Assembly (NCBI GenBank): GCA_030527565.1
Contig: JAUNAO010000033.1
Location: 1 to 6,218 of the forward strand
Length of the DNA stretch: 6,218 bases
Reading direction: 5' to 3'
Origin: Candidatus Saccharimonadota bacterium
GTDB taxonomy: Bacteria; Patescibacteriota; Saccharimonadia; Saccharimonadales; Saccharimonadaceae
Both the position numbers and the translations under genes were made by a program. Positions 5,885-6,218 of this stretch are shown here, piece after piece (the stretch's first letter is position 1; every line of letters starts with the position of its first letter). Below the pieces are notes generated by a model. The model was not told the origin of the DNA. It was given only the letters and a program-made list of their open reading frames with translations, and ran no database searches.

Positions 5885-5893
5885 ATTTTATCA
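5885..5893 (-). promoter_or_regulatory. Extended -10 promoter of the S41 protease gene
   Basis: On the minus strand TGA-TAAAAT (five of six -10 matches plus the TG extension) is followed by six bases (AGAAGA) and the ATG at 5878. It lies in the 30-bp gap after the CHAP gene. A second perfect TATAAT lies further upstream at 5932-5927, inside the end of the CHAP gene, and would give a leader of roughly 40 nt. The near box fits the pattern at the other starts; the far one is the alternative. Confidence 0.5.
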
Positions 5894-5908
5894 CAAACCT
5901 TAGGCTAA

Positions 5909-6218
5909 TTAACGAAGATGAATATAATTATATCTTTTAGCCTGCGCAGCCGAAACTTTCCTCGCTCCGAAATCGCCCGCCCGATAAACACCCGAATAAA
6001 GTTGCGTCGCGTAACGGTTATTATATTCTGTAACATTAATCGAGCCGTCCGCATTCACGCTTTCAACCCAAAATACGTGCCCCCAAGTTCCACTATTATC
6101 CTGCCCAATCGTTCCTGCCGCCGGAGTATTATTTACAGTATAACCAGCCCGCCTTGCAGCATCATCCCAGCTATAAGCATTACCCCAAGCAATCGGAATC
6201 CCATACGCCTCATAAGCC
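5909..6218 (-). CDS. CHAP-domain cell-wall amidase/endopeptidase (3' part only)
   Basis: The frame enters from the right edge (first full codon 6217-6215) and gives 102 residues before TAA at 5911-5909. The sequence GNAYSWDDAARRAGYTVNN, then a Gly/Ala turn, then WGHVFWVESVNADGSINVTEYNN, is the C-terminal half of a CHAP domain: the His in WGHVFWV and the Asn of EYNN correspond to the catalytic His and the polar residue that orients it. The nucleophilic Cys and any signal peptide, SH3 or coiled-coil part lie outside the window. Such enzymes cut peptidoglycan cross-links or the muramyl-alanine bond. The final YNYIHLR tail is short, so the CHAP domain is C-terminal. It is upstream of, and parallel to, the S41 protease gene, which suggests a shared envelope role. 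No intrinsic terminator follows its stop. Confidence 0.85.
   Translation of the reverse strand, partial: AYEAYGIPIAWGNAYSWDDAARRAGYTVNNTPAAGTIGQDNSGTWGHVFWVESVNADGSINVTEYNNRYATQLYSGVYRAGDFGARKVSAAQAKRYNYIHLR

Noticed and set aside
5879..5908. Terminator in the gap between the CHAP and S41 genes
   Set aside because: Only 30 bp with no stable stem-loop; it is better explained by the -10 box before the protease ATG.

Overview
The window looks like chromosomal DNA of a small-genome bacterium, most likely a Patescibacteria/CPR member (Candidatus Saccharibacteria is my best guess). The basis is indirect: compact proteins, almost no intergenic space, and an envelope gene set (CHAP amidase, S41 protease, GT4 glycosyltransferase) next to translation genes. 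The standard code fits: TGA is used as a stop (71-69, minus) and Trp is TGG in every gene, which argues against the recoded-TGA CPR lineages. No mobile-element gene, tRNA, rRNA or CRISPR array was seen.

Layout. On the left, a minus-strand pair runs off the edge: a SpoU/TrmH-family RNA 2'-O-methyltransferase (69-563) overlaps by ATGA the start of a glutaredoxin-like gene (72 to <1), of which only 24 residues are present. Divergently, across only 23 bp, lie a short TsaC/YrdC-family protein (587-1087; t6A tRNA modification) and leucyl-tRNA synthetase leuS (1096-3435). leuS converges on, and overlaps by 17 bp, a minus-strand unit read from the right: the 3' part of a CHAP-domain cell-wall hydrolase (5909 to >6218), an S41/Ctp-type PDZ protease with an N-terminal membrane anchor (4682-5878), and a GT4 glycosyltransferase (3419-4681) whose ATG directly follows the protease stop codon. 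The left half therefore serves tRNA and translation; the right half looks like envelope building and remodelling.

Two things stand out. First, four of the five genes whose upstream DNA is visible and that lack a good Shine-Dalgarno have an extended -10 box (TGnTATAAT or TGnTAAAAT) ending 6-7 nt before the ATG, exactly where transcription would start on the A of the start codon. This suggests that leaderless mRNA is the default here, even for genes packed head-to-tail. The one gene with a proper Shine-Dalgarno and no such box is the glycosyltransferase, coupled to its upstream neighbour. Second, leuS carries an in-frame insertion of about 72 nt, inside a 114-nt inverted-repeat structure, in its editing domain just before the TTRPDT motif. 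It resembles the protein-coding palindromic repeats known from Rickettsia and has a base skew unlike its surroundings.

The plus strand is C-rich and G-poor in both plus- and minus-strand genes, so the minus strand is probably the replication leading strand and tsaC/leuS lie on the lagging strand.
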